From assembly GCA_002205965.3 (NCBI GenBank), contig NADL03000483.1, forward strand, positions 434,001 to 498,000: a DNA stretch of 64,000 nt. Reading direction: 5' to 3'. This document shows positions 32,310-45,800 of the stretch, one piece after another. The notes below the pieces were generated by a model. That model was not told the origin of the DNA. It searched no databases and was given only the letters and a program-made list of their open reading frames with translations. The stretch's first letter is position 1, and each line of letters starts with the position of its first letter. Origin of the DNA: Kappaphycus alvarezii. Taxonomy: Eukaryota; Rhodophyta; Florideophyceae; Gigartinales; Solieriaceae. The position numbers and the translations under genes are program-made.

Positions 32310-35300
32310 TTATCGACTCTGGGGGAATGGGCATCGCATCAGCCGCCTGGATAGCTCCGCAAATTCCCCACTAGCCCCGTATATCAAAGCTCGCTTCCGT
32401 TTCCCAGCCGCCTTCACTCGCTCATTGATCTGCAGACAACCATACGCGTACAAAGCTGCCCCCAAGCTCAAGTTTCCATTTTCCTTCAAAAGTTCCGGCG
32501 CGTCATCCCTATCGGCCCACAATCCCCTCCAGCTCTTTGCCACTCCTTCCTTCTGCAGCCAATACTTGTTCAGCTCCGGAATTGTCCACAGTACTTTATT
32601 CCCGTAGCTTCTGCTAAACCCATTCACCGCAAAAGATGTAATTGCCACATCGTTCATTCCGCGAGCCCGAATCCCGTGCTCTTCCCACAATGCTACCATC
32701 GCCAGGTCAAATTCGTGCCCGTGCTTCCATAAATTCCTGTTACGAAGCACACTGCGAACTGCTCCCGGTAACCATAATCCATCAAAACGTCCGAGTCCTT
32801 GCCCTCGCTATCCTTACACATGTCCGCACGAAGAACCAGTCCAGCCTCGTTACTCGAAAGGCAGATAACGGCAATGCCGGCCGACGCCTTTCGTTTATCC
32901 TTATTGTTAGAGTTCGCATCCAATCCAACCCCGTTGCCCAATGGGGTTTTCCCCCGTCCAGGAAGAAACCGATGTCCGATTCTTTTTTCAAATGTTTTTC
33001 GACCCACAATTCGCAATCTGCCCCAGATCGCGCAACCGTCAACACATATCCCCTCGGCAGAACAAAGAGCCCGTCAGTATCGTCAAAATGCTCTTGTTTC
33101 TGTGCGACATAATCCTCGTCATCGCTCATTTTCACCGCATCCTCCATAGCTGCCTCCTTTTGTTCTTCAGGGAGTTCCTCCAGAGAAGCAGCCTCTGCTT
33201 CACGAGCCTCTGCCAAAGACTTCACAAGTGAAAACCTCCTGCTCCACTACCTGGCAATTTCTTTAGAACATCAAGCGCCTTGTGGGCAGCAAATCTTTTC
33301 GCAACTTTTTTTGATGACCCTTCCTCCGAAACTCGTACAAGCCCATGGTTCGCCACTTTCAACAAAAAGTACACTTCCACTTTGCACCATCCACAGCCTG
33401 GAGTCTCGCATCGGGTTGATTTTCAAGAGTCTTGCACAACCAAAGCTCATTTAGCGCACCTACTGCTGCGGTGGTCGAACTATGTCCCCCAGCCGGCAAT
33501 TTAGGTTGCGCTTTCGCTTGCGAAACGTTGGTTACTGTTGCTGGTTTCGCTTGTTTCAGACCCATGTTACCTCCTGCCAACATTTCTTGAAGGACCGTGA
33601 ACATTTTCTTGCTGGCTTTTCGCTTTGCCATCTGCTTTGTTCTACTACTAATTTTCACCTCCAAGGGTTTATCCTCAACGTCTTCATGGGTCCGTGTTAC
33701 TCTCACTGTGCAAATCCAGGACCTCTTCTCTTGCCAGCTCCGGTCAAAGTGGTATTGCAGAGATTTGCACGCCTTGATTCTCTGCACTAGTTCATGGAGT
33801 GCAGAGATATGCTCCCCTCCATCAATTTCATCTCCAGAGCTATGCTCTATTACTCCAGTTTCACATTCCTGGTTTGCAGGATTTGCACGTGCTGGGAGAG
33901 CCGAGCCTCTTGCCGCAGTTTGACCTTGTGCAGTTCTTTTCTCTGCTCTGTCTCAGGCTCGCCGCCCTCATCAGTCCCTAGCTGCTTACAAGCGGCTTTA
34001 CTGTGACTCTTTAGATGACTGCGGCCTCGCTTTTCAATCTTCTCAATTTCTGTGTTGATGTTCGTTTGGTATCGATGCAAGCTTGGGTCCGCTGCTACTT
34101 GTAAATCCCTAGAATCAGATTTCTTCGCGTTTCGCGCGTATGTGCCGCTGCCAGGACCTCTAGTACTTCCGGCTTGAATGCTATTTCGCAAGTCTTTCTC
34201 GACTGCTGCTGAGCATTTGCGATAGCAGCCCTTCTGATGCTTGCCAAATTTGCCTCAATGTCTTGCTTGCTACTCGGACCAAAAGGGAAGGACGCACCAC
34301 CAATGGAAGGTCCGTACATGAGTGGGCCAGGTAAGGTATGGGGCAATGGCGGAAACTGCCTCTGCTGGAGAGGCCCCGGGAGAAATGGAGGGGGAACGAC
34401 AGGGAATGGCGGCGAAAAATTTTGCCCACTGCCTACGAATCTCGGGTCGGGAAAAATCGGCCGTGCGGCGGCTGGCTAGGCACTTGGCTGTGGGGAGGCA
34501 GAGGAATTGATGGAAAGCTCGCGGGCGGGGTACTGGTGTTTCATTCATTCCTGCAGGAGCAGAAATAACCTCAGTGCCAGGGGCTGTCCACCTTCTGCCA
34601 TGACTTGCACGAAGTGAACCTTGTCCACGTCTTGAGGACGGCATGTTGCTTCGTGCACGTGCCGCGTCGCATTCGGTGACGCAGTGCGGAGAGCACGGGC
34701 CATCCACAGCGGGGTTGCTTGATTCATACTTCCAGTTCTATCATCTTTTTGTAACACCGGACCAGGATATGGCTTGGCTCCCTCTGTGGTATTACGGTAG
34801 TTACTGTTGCGAATAGGCTGCGACGATGATTGTGGGTAGCGCGCTGCAGAATTTCCACCAGAAAAGACAGGCCCTTGTCGTTTGTCACTGCTCGGAGCAC
34901 ATGGTTCAGTGACGTGTGGCTCCCCAGAGTGACCAGAACGGAAATTTGGCTCCACGCCTGTTTTTCCCCCCGCACGAAAAGCATGGTTATGTGGCAAAGA
35001 CCTCCGGCTTGTTGGGATATCTTTGACGCGAATGTGCCTGGATCATGATGTTGTCGAAACTTATATTCTTTGAGCCATCCCGGAGGACTCGGATCATCGG
35101 AATCCAGAATTTGGCCTTGCTCCAGAGGCGAACGCGGAATTCTGAAGGCCGGCTATCTTGGAACTGAAGTGGCTTCTGTGCAGGTGGGGTGTTATCATCA
35201 TCGTCATCGCTGTAGGTAATAAGCTCGCGGATCCCAGCAGGCTCAACACGTTCGGATGGCATTGACAGAGCTTTCCGTTTTAGCGATCTGGTTGGTTTCA

Positions 35301-36287
35301 CCGTACCGGCTTCATCCACATTCATGGATAGCTTGGGAGTCGAAGCATCTCGAGTCTCCTTGAGGTCTGCTGAAACCGGTGCCGAGCGAGTAACAGGAGA
35401 CTGTTTTCGATCAACGGTATTGCTCCGAGGATGTTCTAAGTGACGCTGGGTGGTGGATGAGGCCTTTTCAACTCGTCGCAACTTGTTGCTAGGAGGGCAA
35501 ACTGCGCTGAAATCCTCCGATTCATCTCCTGACGACTCTCCGCCGGATGATTCTGCAGCGACAAGAGAGTATGCATTACCGGTAACATTGGTAGGTTTCC
35601 TTCCTTCCTTTGGCGTGGCAGTTCTTTCATCCCCTGGTAGTACGGACTGTGGCATCACTTGTAGCGAATTGTTACGCAAAATCTTTGGGGACTCGTCGGC
35701 CTCAACAAATTGGGGTTCGGGAGGGCGAAGCGAATCATTCGTTTGCTCGTTATGTGGTTCACAGAATGCAACAGGAGGGGCAGAAGCAACAAATGTGGTC
35801 AACTTAGCTTGTGCAGGTGCGACTGAAGGCTTGTCATGAGATGGCGCTGATGAATCATACCGGGTTCGCAAAGTTGACTGTAGCGGTGGTTGCGGACTAG
35901 TCTTTTGACGTACGTTCCGCCGTTTACCACGTCCATTTTCTTCAACCTCCATAAGCGTGGGATCTATCTCCACCGGTCGTTCACCAGCTACGGAGGCATG
36001 TTGGGTAACGAGTTTCTTGGTGGTTCCGTGTGTGCTTGGACAGGATTGCCATTATCAGTACTGTAATTGGAGTCTCCATCGTTAAAGGCATGTAAATTGA
36101 TAGCAAAATTTGCACTAAATGTGGCATTGGCGCGGGCAGCACGCGCAGACTGACCCTTGCCACGAAAGGATTCGGTTGAACCGTCCGGCATAGTGACAGC
36201 TAGCTTGCAGACATGAGATTGTCCTTCATTCCATTCTTCAATTTCATGTGGAAATCTGAGTGCCACAGGAGGGACTGAGGAAGCCAT
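32310..36287 (-). CDS. large protein with dsRNA-binding-like motifs and 3'-5' exonuclease-like C-terminus, many frame breaks
   Basis: The ATG is at 36287. Residues about 15-55 look like a dsRNA-binding motif (SHVCKLAVTMPDGSTESFRG, GQSARAARANATFSANFAINL). A long polar, acidic, Ser/Pro-rich region follows (35973-34990; DDDDDNTPPAQKP). Then comes a Gly/Pro-rich part with PSSKQDIEANLASIRRAA and a helical basic segment (NTEIEKIEKRGRSHLKSHSKAACKQLG). Two more dsRBM-like units follow: WICTVRVTRT ... PLEVKISSRTKQMAKRKASKKMFTVL (33730-33590), and VEVYFLLKVANHGLVRVSEEG followed by SSKKVAKRFAAHKALDVLKK (33380-33260). The C-terminus resembles a WRN/RNase D-type exonuclease: IGFFLDGGKPHWA, NLWKHGHEFDLAMVALWEEHGI, LNKYWLQK ... 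KSWRGLW, ALYAYGCLQIN. Some catalytic acids seem replaced. Breaks include about 36010, 34990, 34600, 34430, 34200, 33860, 33375, 33235, 32950 and 32750. The single-gene model is an inference. Confidence 0.5.
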
Positions 36288-38718
36288 GGTTCACAAGAGA
36301 GGAAGTTGGAGTAGTGTATGGGGAGTCGAGAAGGTTGTGAAGGGAGAGAGGTAAGATGAGTGGAATGGCAAAATGGGTGGATGAGAGAGTGTGGCAACTT
36401 GGCGACTGGGAGGAAACGGACGCGACTCGCCGAGGAGAAGTGTCGACGACAACGGAGCAAGGGATGAAGTTAATATTGGGAAGGCATTCGTGGGGCTAGA
36501 GAAATTTAATGTTTCGATTCGGGTGAAAGTATCGCGAAGGACGAGATAGAGCTTGGGATGTATCGGGTGACTGGACTGGTCTGTACAGTACGTACGAATC
36601 ATAGTGTCCCATCACCTGGGGATCAGTTACTGATGGCAACTTTTCACCAATAAAATCCTCGTTCATCCACTTCATATGTTAGGACTCACTTTGCTACCTC
36701 TTGACTTGAGACAGTGCTCGTATGCTACAGTCACATAATTGGTCCAAATAACAAATACAACCACTTCATTGTCATCATCCTGGATGATACATTCCAATCC
36801 GATTAATTCCTCTGTTCATAACACGTGTTCATGCATTACCTCCTACTCAAGAGCAATTTAAATCAACTGAACTTTCATGCACTGTGCCGCATCCTTCATG
36901 TCCATTTTTCTCAGGCGCCGTACTGTAAATCATTTCCCTGTTCCACCCATGCCAATGTTCTTTTGCCATTATGGCATGGCTGATTGGCCACTATTGGTGG
37001 AAGGGCTTTACTTAAAATGAACAGAAACGGATTGGAACAAGCACGATTATACAGAACCAATCACGTTTCAGTACACCCAGCAATATCGTCCACAGCGTAA
37101 ACACACAGTCTCGGCTTGGCGCAGGGTTCAGGATTGGTTGCGCACGAGGCCTAAAATTAATGGCGGCCTATCACTGTCTGTTTCACAACCGCCACCTCAT
37201 CCCCTCTTTCTCAGTCCGCCAACCTTTGAGACTGGTCTCTTTCAATATTTGTTTCACATCGCTCGGCGCCCGGGTCATACTGGGCTTAGGCCTCGAAGCA
37301 TTAGGCCAAGTGGGTCTTACGGATCGCCCGTCCTCGCTGCGGAGTCCTCGTTGGGTCCTTTTTGTTGTTTCCCGCTTTGGTTGGATTGTCATCCCTCCTC
37401 CCCGCTGCACGTTGGGTCGATATGGGAAAGGCGTCTAAATAGGGCCGCCCCTCCTCGATCAGGTTCAGCAATGCTCGGCATACCCTGTTGCACTCAATCG
37501 TTGCTGTCTTTTTCACAGCAGGCGGGGTTTATGGCTGTTGCTATTCTTTTGGATTACTCAAGATCGCTCTCTATGAGAATTCGTTGCTGACATTCGTCTC
37601 TTTCGTAAGCATAGCGCTTACATCAAAGGTCATTAGCCGATTGGGTTTCCGACTTACGATATTTCGTTGCGGGTATCTTCTTCCATCTCCTTTTCTGGAA
37701 TAGGTATCGGTTAAGTCCTTGCCGTTTTGTATGTGGTTTTTGGCAGGCCCACTTAAATCTGAAGATAAAGATCCCAGTTTCCTCCTGTTTAAGATGGATG
37801 GTAAACGTTGACTCCAACGCATGATGTGAACTTACCGATTCGAACGTTCTTCATTTGATGCTCATTTGAGATCCAAACAGAGGAATTGCGCAATAGTGTC
37901 CTTTCTTCACCGGTACTCTTATTCATGGTGATATTGTAGGGAGACGAACTTCAGACCTTCAGCGTGTCGGACTGTGGTAGGGAAGTTAGTTATTTTTCCC
38001 TACTGAGACTTTATTTTCTGGCGTAAAGCCGTTTCTAGTTATTCTGCTGATTTCAGACTGAAAGTCCATTGTTTTATACTTACCGGTGCTCGGTTGATGT
38101 GTTCAAGTCATGCACTGAGCTGCGACCTGCTGAAATAATTTTAAACTCCAGAATGCATCGTTTTCTGCCCGATCGCTTGCGATGCCACCTTTATCTCTCT
38201 GTTCATGGATGACGTAAGAGAAAAGGCCACTTGGGAAGTGAGCGATGTTGCTGCAATTGCGCACAGAATCAAGACCACAGACCTGGAACAAAAACCGTCG
38301 CGTCGACTCCCCCGCTCTCAGATTCGCCATGAACAAGGTTTGACTGGACCTCCAAGCGGAGCAGCCAAACCAGGAAAAGTACGGTCCTACGGAGACCTCA
38401 CGACAACGTAAGGCGATCTCTGCTGGAGTTTTATAGCTATCAATTCGGTTCCTGTAATTCATCTCAAATAGAAGCAGCATTTAACAAGAACAGACAAAAA
38501 AAACCGGTCTGGTCACTGCCTAGGTCCTATTTTTGGCCCTCAACCGCAGTTTATACCGCGGTTCAGTCTGAAGGCATTCTATACTGTAATCATTTACAAA
38601 AGCGGCATTTATGTGCAGAAAAGCTAACCCTATTAGACTTATTAAGTTGTTTTAAACTTAAGTTCACGGCCTAAAGTTTATAGCTACATTAATACTAAAA
38701 AACCCTTGAAATGAGATC
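36288..38718. other. no supported gene; start of transposon-rich territory
   Basis: The first 300 bp are the probable promoter of the gene starting at 36287. A GC-richer block at 37100-37600 has open frames in both strands but no recognisable protein; it may be an LTR or other element remnant. From 37800 onward the sequence is AT-rich, with no gene seen. Confidence 0.4.
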
Positions 38719-40600
38719 GTGTATTTCAATCAGAACAGCGTTTGCTCTCTTACCAGTTCTGATTCATCTGATTCATCACGTTCACGACCCAACCCTCTCT
38801 GCGATCTCAAGATGGATCGACACAGCCCATTGACTGGAAAATGGCGGGCACATACTGCAGATTTGCATGTCCGTTTCACCATCACAAAAGTCTGGCACGA
38901 ATATCGCAAAAAATGCGTCCGCTGCCCAGCGACTCACAGTGTTAGCAGTGAGAAATCAACGTTGCGAGCTCACGCCAGGAAAGAAGGATTTCTGATTGAC
39001 AAATAAAGGATTAAAGGGTAATGGTAGACGGTTCACTGCAATTGACAGTTCAGTTGCCAAAGATGGAACACGACGAACGTGTTACACAGCAGCTCTGCTG
39101 ATAGATTGTGGACTCGAGCCTAATGGGAATCGGAGAGGGTGAAGGACTTTGCTGGACGGATGAAGTTGCGGGCTTTGGCTACCCAGAATTTACACCGATG
39201 TGGGGATCATGTGATCGTCTTGCCAAATCAACAACAGAGCCTTCCCTTTTCGTTTGTAGAAGACATCGAATTCAACAAGTTGGTCGCTTTTCTGGAGAGG
39301 ACAACTACGGCCCCCTCTAGTGTGACAGTTAGGAGGGGGTTAATGATATGCATAAGGAGAACCTTTTCTCGCGTTCATCTCTTACTTTCCCACCGCTTCC
39401 GATCCGCAAGTAGCGACTCGGCAATCGACTTTATTGTATTACTCAAGAAATCATCGAGCGCGGTGACTTTTCCAAGGTCATCAAGAATCGTGCATCCATG
39501 TATTTCTGTTTTCTATCGAAAGTACCCGGAACATTATGCTTGAACAGTCGCATGGTCCTCAAACGTATACAAGGGGTACATTCTGATAACAGCACATTGG
39601 TTCACGGCTGAATGGAAGCTAGAATCCATAGTGCTGGATTTCCTTCGTTTTATATCCCCGCACACAGCTGATGCCACATGTGCATTGCTCCATGAGGCTT
39701 TATCTTCCTGGGATATCTGAGTAGAGTTCGCGCTATTACCTCAGATAATGCCAGCGATGTTTTGCAGTGGAGTATCAAATTACTGAATGTCTTGTAACAG
39801 ATGGCCATCATCACTATTAGAAGATTTTCACGCTCGATGTCTGGCACATGTGGTTAATTAGTAGTGAAAGATTGCCCAATATTACGTTTTTAAGGGAATA
39901 AACTGCGACTATGCCATCTCCAATCAATTCGATCCTAGCCTCTGTGAGGCGGCGTGATCTGTTTGGAAAAGTCAATGTAGAGCTGGGGGATAATGCGAAG
40001 CTTCCTGTTTTAGATGTTGAGACCAGGTGGTCTTCAACTTTTCGTATGTTGAGAGATGATTTTTAGCTGGTAGTGTGTTTACGGCTGTTTCCAATATGAT
40101 TTCAGATTTAGCAGTATTCATATTTTTGGACGTAGAGTGGGGGAGGTCTGCAATAATCTGTTATTTTTTGGAGAGAGCTGCTGTTTCTGAACTTCAGTCG
40201 GGTGAGCCTATATGACATTGAGCATATCTGTGACGGCCTTTCGAGTGCTCAAGAAAAGGCACGAAATACGGCAAATGGAAGTGTACAAGCGTTAGTGCCA
40301 ATTGCAAAGAATATTTTCCGAAAGCTATAGTCTTATGAAAGGCTTGTTTGTTCCGATTTTGCAAAGATGGCCAAAGTATTAGAACCTCGTTTCGCCAATA
40401 CTGTCATGTCCGATTCTCATTTGTTGCAAAAATACGTGCGCGTCCCTCACCGGCAGGGGGTGGGAAGGATAAGGTCCTGAGGGATCGAAGAGTGCACTGT
40501 TTGAGCAGTTGCTCTATGAGAGAAGTACGGATTTCTGTGAAGATGATGAGATTGGGAGGTTTATAAGGTCTACTTCTGGTCCAAATCTTGGTACTTATCC
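38719..40600 (+). mobile_element. hAT-family DNA transposon remnant 1
   Basis: Transposase pieces occur in the correct hAT order on the plus strand. A BED-type zinc finger comes first (VWHEYRKKCVRCPATHSVSSE, then STLRAHA; 38892-38980). LPFSFVEDIEFNKLVAFLE follows at 39240-39300. AEWKLESIVLDFLRF ... LHEALSSWDI is at 39608-39717, then SDNASDVLQW (39740-39770), ARCLAHVVN (39830-39857), LPVLDVETRWSSTFRML (40000-40055) and DFAKMAKVLEPRFAN (40352-40400). Frames change between the blocks and stops are frequent. The C-terminal dimerisation region is not clear. No terminal inverted repeats or 8-bp target duplication could be fixed. Confidence 0.75.
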
Positions 40601-40859
40601 GCTAGATTAGTGCAAAGTCAATGAAAGTGGATGCCATAATATTGCGGCTGTTTACGATTGAACGATGGTACGATAAATTCCTCTGTACTACTCGAGTCTT
40701 GGAATAAGTTCTTTAATAAGTAAACTTGAACATTTTTTGGAACAACTTGTTTGAAGCTGAGGGGTATCGGAGGGGACGGATTAGTTGTGATCTTAAGAGT
40801 GCCTTTCGAGCAACCTGTGGATTGCATCCATCTCTCTAGAGGGATGTAAAATATAAGTA

Positions 40860-41300
40860 AAATGCTTGATGAGCTCTACTCCCGGGCTGGGACTGGAAGG
40901 GGAGAAGAGAATTGTGGGTGAGTGTAGGGGATAATTAGAGATATGGGGATGTTGATTGGAGCTTAGAAGGGGTGAAGGAGGGAGGTGGTCCTGAAGATGG
41001 AGATTGGGTGGGGGTGGTGGCTAGTGTGGCGAGAAGGGCCAAGAATGTGTGGGCGATGGTGGTGCTGAATATGAGTCCATGAGGGGGTTTCGCAGGGGGA
41101 ATAATGTGTAAGAATATGAATTTGGTAGTTATTAATGACTTAGGGGTGAATATCTGGTGGAGAAGGTGGGAGGGTGGTTACGGAGTAGGAGAGGGGAGCC
41201 AGGGCGGTTTGATTTACGATAGGGGGGATGTGTCGTGGTATAGGAGGTGTGTAAGGAGAGGAAGGCGGGAAGGGGATGATTTGTTCTAGACTGAATGAGA
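40860..41300. repeat. strongly purine/G-biased low-complexity stretch
   Basis: The plus strand is dominated by G, A and T with very few C (GGGTGGGGGTGGTGG, GAGAAGGTGGGAGGGTGG and similar) over about 430 bp. No protein is recognisable in either strand. Confidence 0.7.
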
Positions 41301-41416
41301 TCTCCTATGAACACCGAGAGACCGCAAACTTGATTGTAAGATGCAAACAGTTACGCTTAAAAGGAAATAAGTTTAGTAAGTTGAGGTCCAACAACTAACG
41401 CAAACTAAGCTAAGTA

Positions 41417-41500
41417 ATCGTTGTTCGATAATCTAAGTTTACCCATCGTTTTTCGGTAAACTAAGCTTACTCATTGTTGTTCGATAAGATAGATAAACTA
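41417..41500 (+). repeat. three imperfect 28-bp tandem copies
   Basis: Units begin at 41417, 41445 and 41473, each with the core (A)T(C/T)GTT(G/T)TTCG(A/G)TAA followed by an ACTAAG-like segment. Isolated in AT-rich DNA. Confidence 0.75.
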
Positions 41501-42399
41501 GTTTTCGATCCGAAGGACTTGTCGCTTATGCTGGTAGATTTCTACCATCTGGGTCGGTTGGAACGTGAAGCCTCTTCATCTATCTTGGATACCAAAATTT
41601 CAAGTTATTAAATTTTCTGATGATGAATTTCACATTGTTGATATAGATTAATAAGGAGCCACGATAGAGATTTATTTTTTTCATGTTTGATGATTAGGAT
41701 AGTCTTCATGGATGTCTACAGGGTGGTTTCTTTACTTTATTCTAAAAGACTGTTCTACTTTCGCCATCCTAGCTCAATGAAGAAAAGGGTTTAGGTGCTT
41801 TATTGCTGCAAAATAACTTTCAGTCCTTTCCCGTAACAGCATTGGTAGTTCTAATGGGCTAGGGAAAAATTACTCGGGCGCTCTCAAAAGACAGGTGGAA
41901 GGCAGACCATAAGCCAGGCTACGGTGGAAGTGACAGCTGTGCAACATGCGTCAACAGCAACATCAGAAAAATTTTCTTCTGGAACTGCAGTATTTATCCC
42001 TCGCGGTAAACAGGATAAATAGAGCCTTGGAGAATTAGCGAAGGGAGGAATAAACTTTGAGTTACCAATTCTGTCCCTAGTAAGCCCTCATTGTTGGATT
42101 TGGAAGTTGCACTAATTCAATCCAGACATGTTCTGTTTGATCAAATCTATCACTGGTTCGGAATATTTAGTAGTTCAGCCTACAACTGTTCACTTTTTTT
42201 CAGTCATGCTGATGGAGCTTTTTGGTTTAAAGATTGTCGAAAGGACTGCGAGATCCGCCTCCCCCTTGCAAGCATGGTCTAGAACGGACTCGTTTCGAGC
42301 CCAGTCCGACTCGATATTAATTTACGTCTGATGGAGTTCGGTTTTTCCTGACGGTTTGAAATACCAGGGCAGTCAGAGACTCAATCAATCAGTCGATCA

Positions 42400-42825
42400 T
42401 GGTATTTCTATACTGTACGGTAGTTCGGCCTGAAAGTAGAAAGTGCCCCTTTTTCGGACAGTTACGGTACCGTGTTTATGATGAACCTAGACAACCCCAC
42501 AAAGGCCCCCAATATCGAGTTCCAACCTCTGGCCTTCGATTCCCTGGGTTCGCCTTTCCCTGCAATCATCATCTTCATAGAGAGTCTCTTGCCCTGCGTT
42601 GCGGAGAATTTAGACACATCCGTTGGTGCTATCTACTCATGCATCTATGGGCGCATTAGTTGTACAGATTGGTCTTCTATCGCACAATATATTTTTCGCG
42701 CATATAGCTGCACGTTGCCGACGTCGACCACCTGTTTAGCTCTTAGCTAGCACTACAGTCGGATCTAGCAGCGGAAATCCGTCAAAAGAATGCAATATAA
42801 AGTTGTCAAGTAGATATCTAGTCTG
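42400..42825 (+). pseudogene. RT-family C-terminal fragment (copy E) with 3' tail
   Basis: The frame at 42472-42750 reads IEFQPLAFDSLGSPFPAII ... VGAIYSCIYGRISC. This is the F-D-S-L-G motif and helical end of the RT family, as at 11.54 and 5.79 kb. Immediately after it, 42707-42781 is the 3' tail shared with 10855-10930, and weaker similarity continues to about 42820 (ATGCAATATAAAGTT versus ATGCCATAAAGTT). There is no RT core upstream. The pattern of a common 3' end and different 5' ends fits target-primed insertion with 5' truncation. Confidence 0.65.
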
Positions 42826-45800
42826 ATGAGGGCCGAGCCGCCGGTTTGGGCGTCTAGAGGTGACACGCAAGAATGAACGAGTGGGTAGAAGGGATGTAGC
42901 ACAGAATCAAATATGCTTCGAGGTGGCGAAAACTTTTAGTTTAGCTGCAAAAGATTGTAACTTACCCTCTTTTGCGGTTCTTTCGTTCCTCCTCCTAAAG
43001 ACTTCGGATAGAGGCGTATCGCGTGTTCTTATTTCCTATTCTTCTCCAAATCACTAGTCATGAAATTTAACCGTGATGATTTGTTTGAATGAAAAGCACA
43101 GTTCGACCTTCACGGTATCGAATGCTGCTGGTTTTCCGTTACCATAGCTGATCCGTTTGGGATGAGTACCTCATCAACGATAAAAAACGTTTTATGAGTT
43201 TCCTCTTTAGGTTCTTCTCTTCTTTGGAATCATGGTCCGATTTAATAGGGGGATTTGGAGGGGGCTCTCGGTGATATACAAGCCATCATCACAAATAGAT
43301 ACGAGTTCGTTCGGTACATGCTATATGGGGATACCGTACCAGAATTGAAAGGATGATGAATGGGATCCCATCCAACAACGGCCGTAGCAGAACGGTATCG
43401 CCGGGATTACGGTCTTTTATGTCGAATTCTATTCACTACTGTCTTTTTGATTGCACGCTTCACAGGTGCTTCCTTACATTCGGCACCCTCGATGTACAAG
43501 GGCGCAACTCCGCTAAGTGCTTCCATCTGTACTCCTATTTATCCATAAGTCTTCGGACCGGAGCAGCTGTTAGTATCTTTTAATGAGAGGTAATATGGCG
43601 TGGCTGGTCGAGAGGGCCAGTAATATCTTACCCGAGGAAAAAAAACGAAAGATGTCGTAAAATTAAGTTTTATACGGGCAATCTTCCATTCTCTTAGGTG
43701 CTCTACTGCGACAAGAACGAACCATACCCGGTGAGGACCATTCGGAACAGGTCAGACAGAGTATTTGCAGAAGCTATAAGAGAAAATATTCACAAGAGTT
43801 CACCGGCTGTTGCGGTACCTTGGAAGAGGGTAGGCTTTTTAGCAGGCATTTTAGGAACGAACACTTATCTGCACGTCTTTGAGTGCGGCTTCTCACTGCT
43901 TCGCTCCAAAACGAGCTGATTACCGGTCTATCCTCACAGTAGTATATAATACCATGGAAGTTTTATAGCTTTTTTCCCGGAAATCCTTGAAAAAAACAAC
44001 TTTCTGTCTCAATTTAGGGCGTCGAAACAGTTAACTTTCCCATAGAAGAAAAAATTTGCTGCCTACAAATTCTGTGGCGCAGGCGCCCCAAGTTTTGATA
44101 CTCTAGCGACGATTACCATCTCTACTAGGTACTGCCAGCCGCTATAGTTGGATTCCGATTGATCGCGCGGGGAAGGAAGTCTGCGGAACGGTTCCCGCAT
44201 CCGAACTGCATACCGTTGACGTGTATTCGACTAGGAATACTATTTAACTAGAGATGAAGCCATGGATTGTCCTACACAATGCATATCGTAATGTCTGAAG
44301 ATAAGTGATGAGTTCAAGTTCCTGAAGAAGAAAAGTTACGTATGCGAATGGTGGAAAGCAAGGATCACCATCAGCCCTTCTTTTCGGGAGTGGAATGAAA
44401 TTTTTTGTGGGCGTTTATGGCACTTACTACTTCACATGTCGTGTGCGAGATCCCCAGAATTTTTTAAAAATTGTTCAAAATCGAGCGAAGCGCATCGGTC
44501 TCTACCATAATTCGTTCCTCAAATTGTAATAAATTCAGAACTAGTGCAGAACAAGTTCCTTGTTTGTTTCTAGAAATCTTGAATGTTGAGTAGAAGTTTG
44601 GGTTGGCTGAGATTGCGGAAGGGTCGTCCCCAACATCTCTACTGCAAAATATCATTTAAGTGCCCTAGTTTGTGATATTAATCGCAGTGGTGATCACAAT
44701 ATGTTCTTAATGACAACCCTGGCCGAGTGCACTTTTTAATTCCAGAAAGGAAACTTTCACTCCCGCTCAAGGCATGCCTCGTCCTCTGCGTAGGAGTCAC
44801 TTTTTCCGCTTCCGTGCTCTCTTTTAAAAAAGAGATAGGTCACTAGTGTTCCTGCCAGTATCTACCTTGATATCAATCTGTGCCCCGCGTGCGTCCGGTC
44901 TGTTGAGTACTCATTTTTATCCGAAAACCTTTTGGATCTGTGAGGCGAACGTCTATTTCACCTGATGAAATTTTCTTTCATGCCCTTAGATGTTCTTACT
45001 ATATATTTTATATGTCTTTCATCCGCTGTTGACAAAAAATTGAAGTTTTCCGGACATTTCGAAGGATAGATGTATTTAATCATAATATATAGAGAGTTCA
45101 CCAAAGCGCCTTGCTAATAGAGAGTTCACCAAAGCGCCTTACGTAACATGGGAATTTTCATTTCCTCTTTGAAGCTATAATTTTGAAGTAGCAGTTAAAT
45201 CTTTTTAGTAAAACCAACGATGTCAATACGGGAAAAAGCCTTGAATGCTTCTCAATCTCATCCTAGGGCCTCTAAGGGAGGAAAAGTACATTTACAGAGA
45301 TTCCTTGGTATTTTCTCTGAAGCCGCTGCTTTCAGGCCTTTTCTTCTTGTAAATATTTCTTACTAATATAAATGGTTCCATCCAGGAGTTGGATTGTAGG
45401 GGTCTCATGTTCTTCACCTACAGTCGTAGGTGAGTTTTCAAGAAAAGGAATCTTTTTGATACTCATCATTTACGAGTCTCCAAACCCTGTATGAGTATTT
45501 TTGTGTTGAGAAAAGGAAAATGGGTAACATTTTACACCAAATAAAGGGTATCATGAAAGGGACGACGCCGTGCCTCTGTTATTTTTTGGATGGAACTTGT
45601 TCCGAGCTTGGAGTCCACTGTTGTTATACATTTGAATGGGCAGCACATGGAGTGCAACTACTCTCTCTTGATCTCAAATTACATTTCAAATCAAAATAAC
45701 TCAAATCAAAAAGTTCTCACCATATATTCAAACCAATACACTTGACTGATGCATCAAAGAAAGTATTCTGTCCCCGTATTTGAGGCAGCGTGTGAATTCA

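Noticed and set aside
37138-37590. A 150-codon plus-strand frame in a GC-richer block
   Set aside because: Overlapping frames are open in other registers and on the other strand, and no motif is recognisable; possibly an LTR remnant, but no repeat partner was found.
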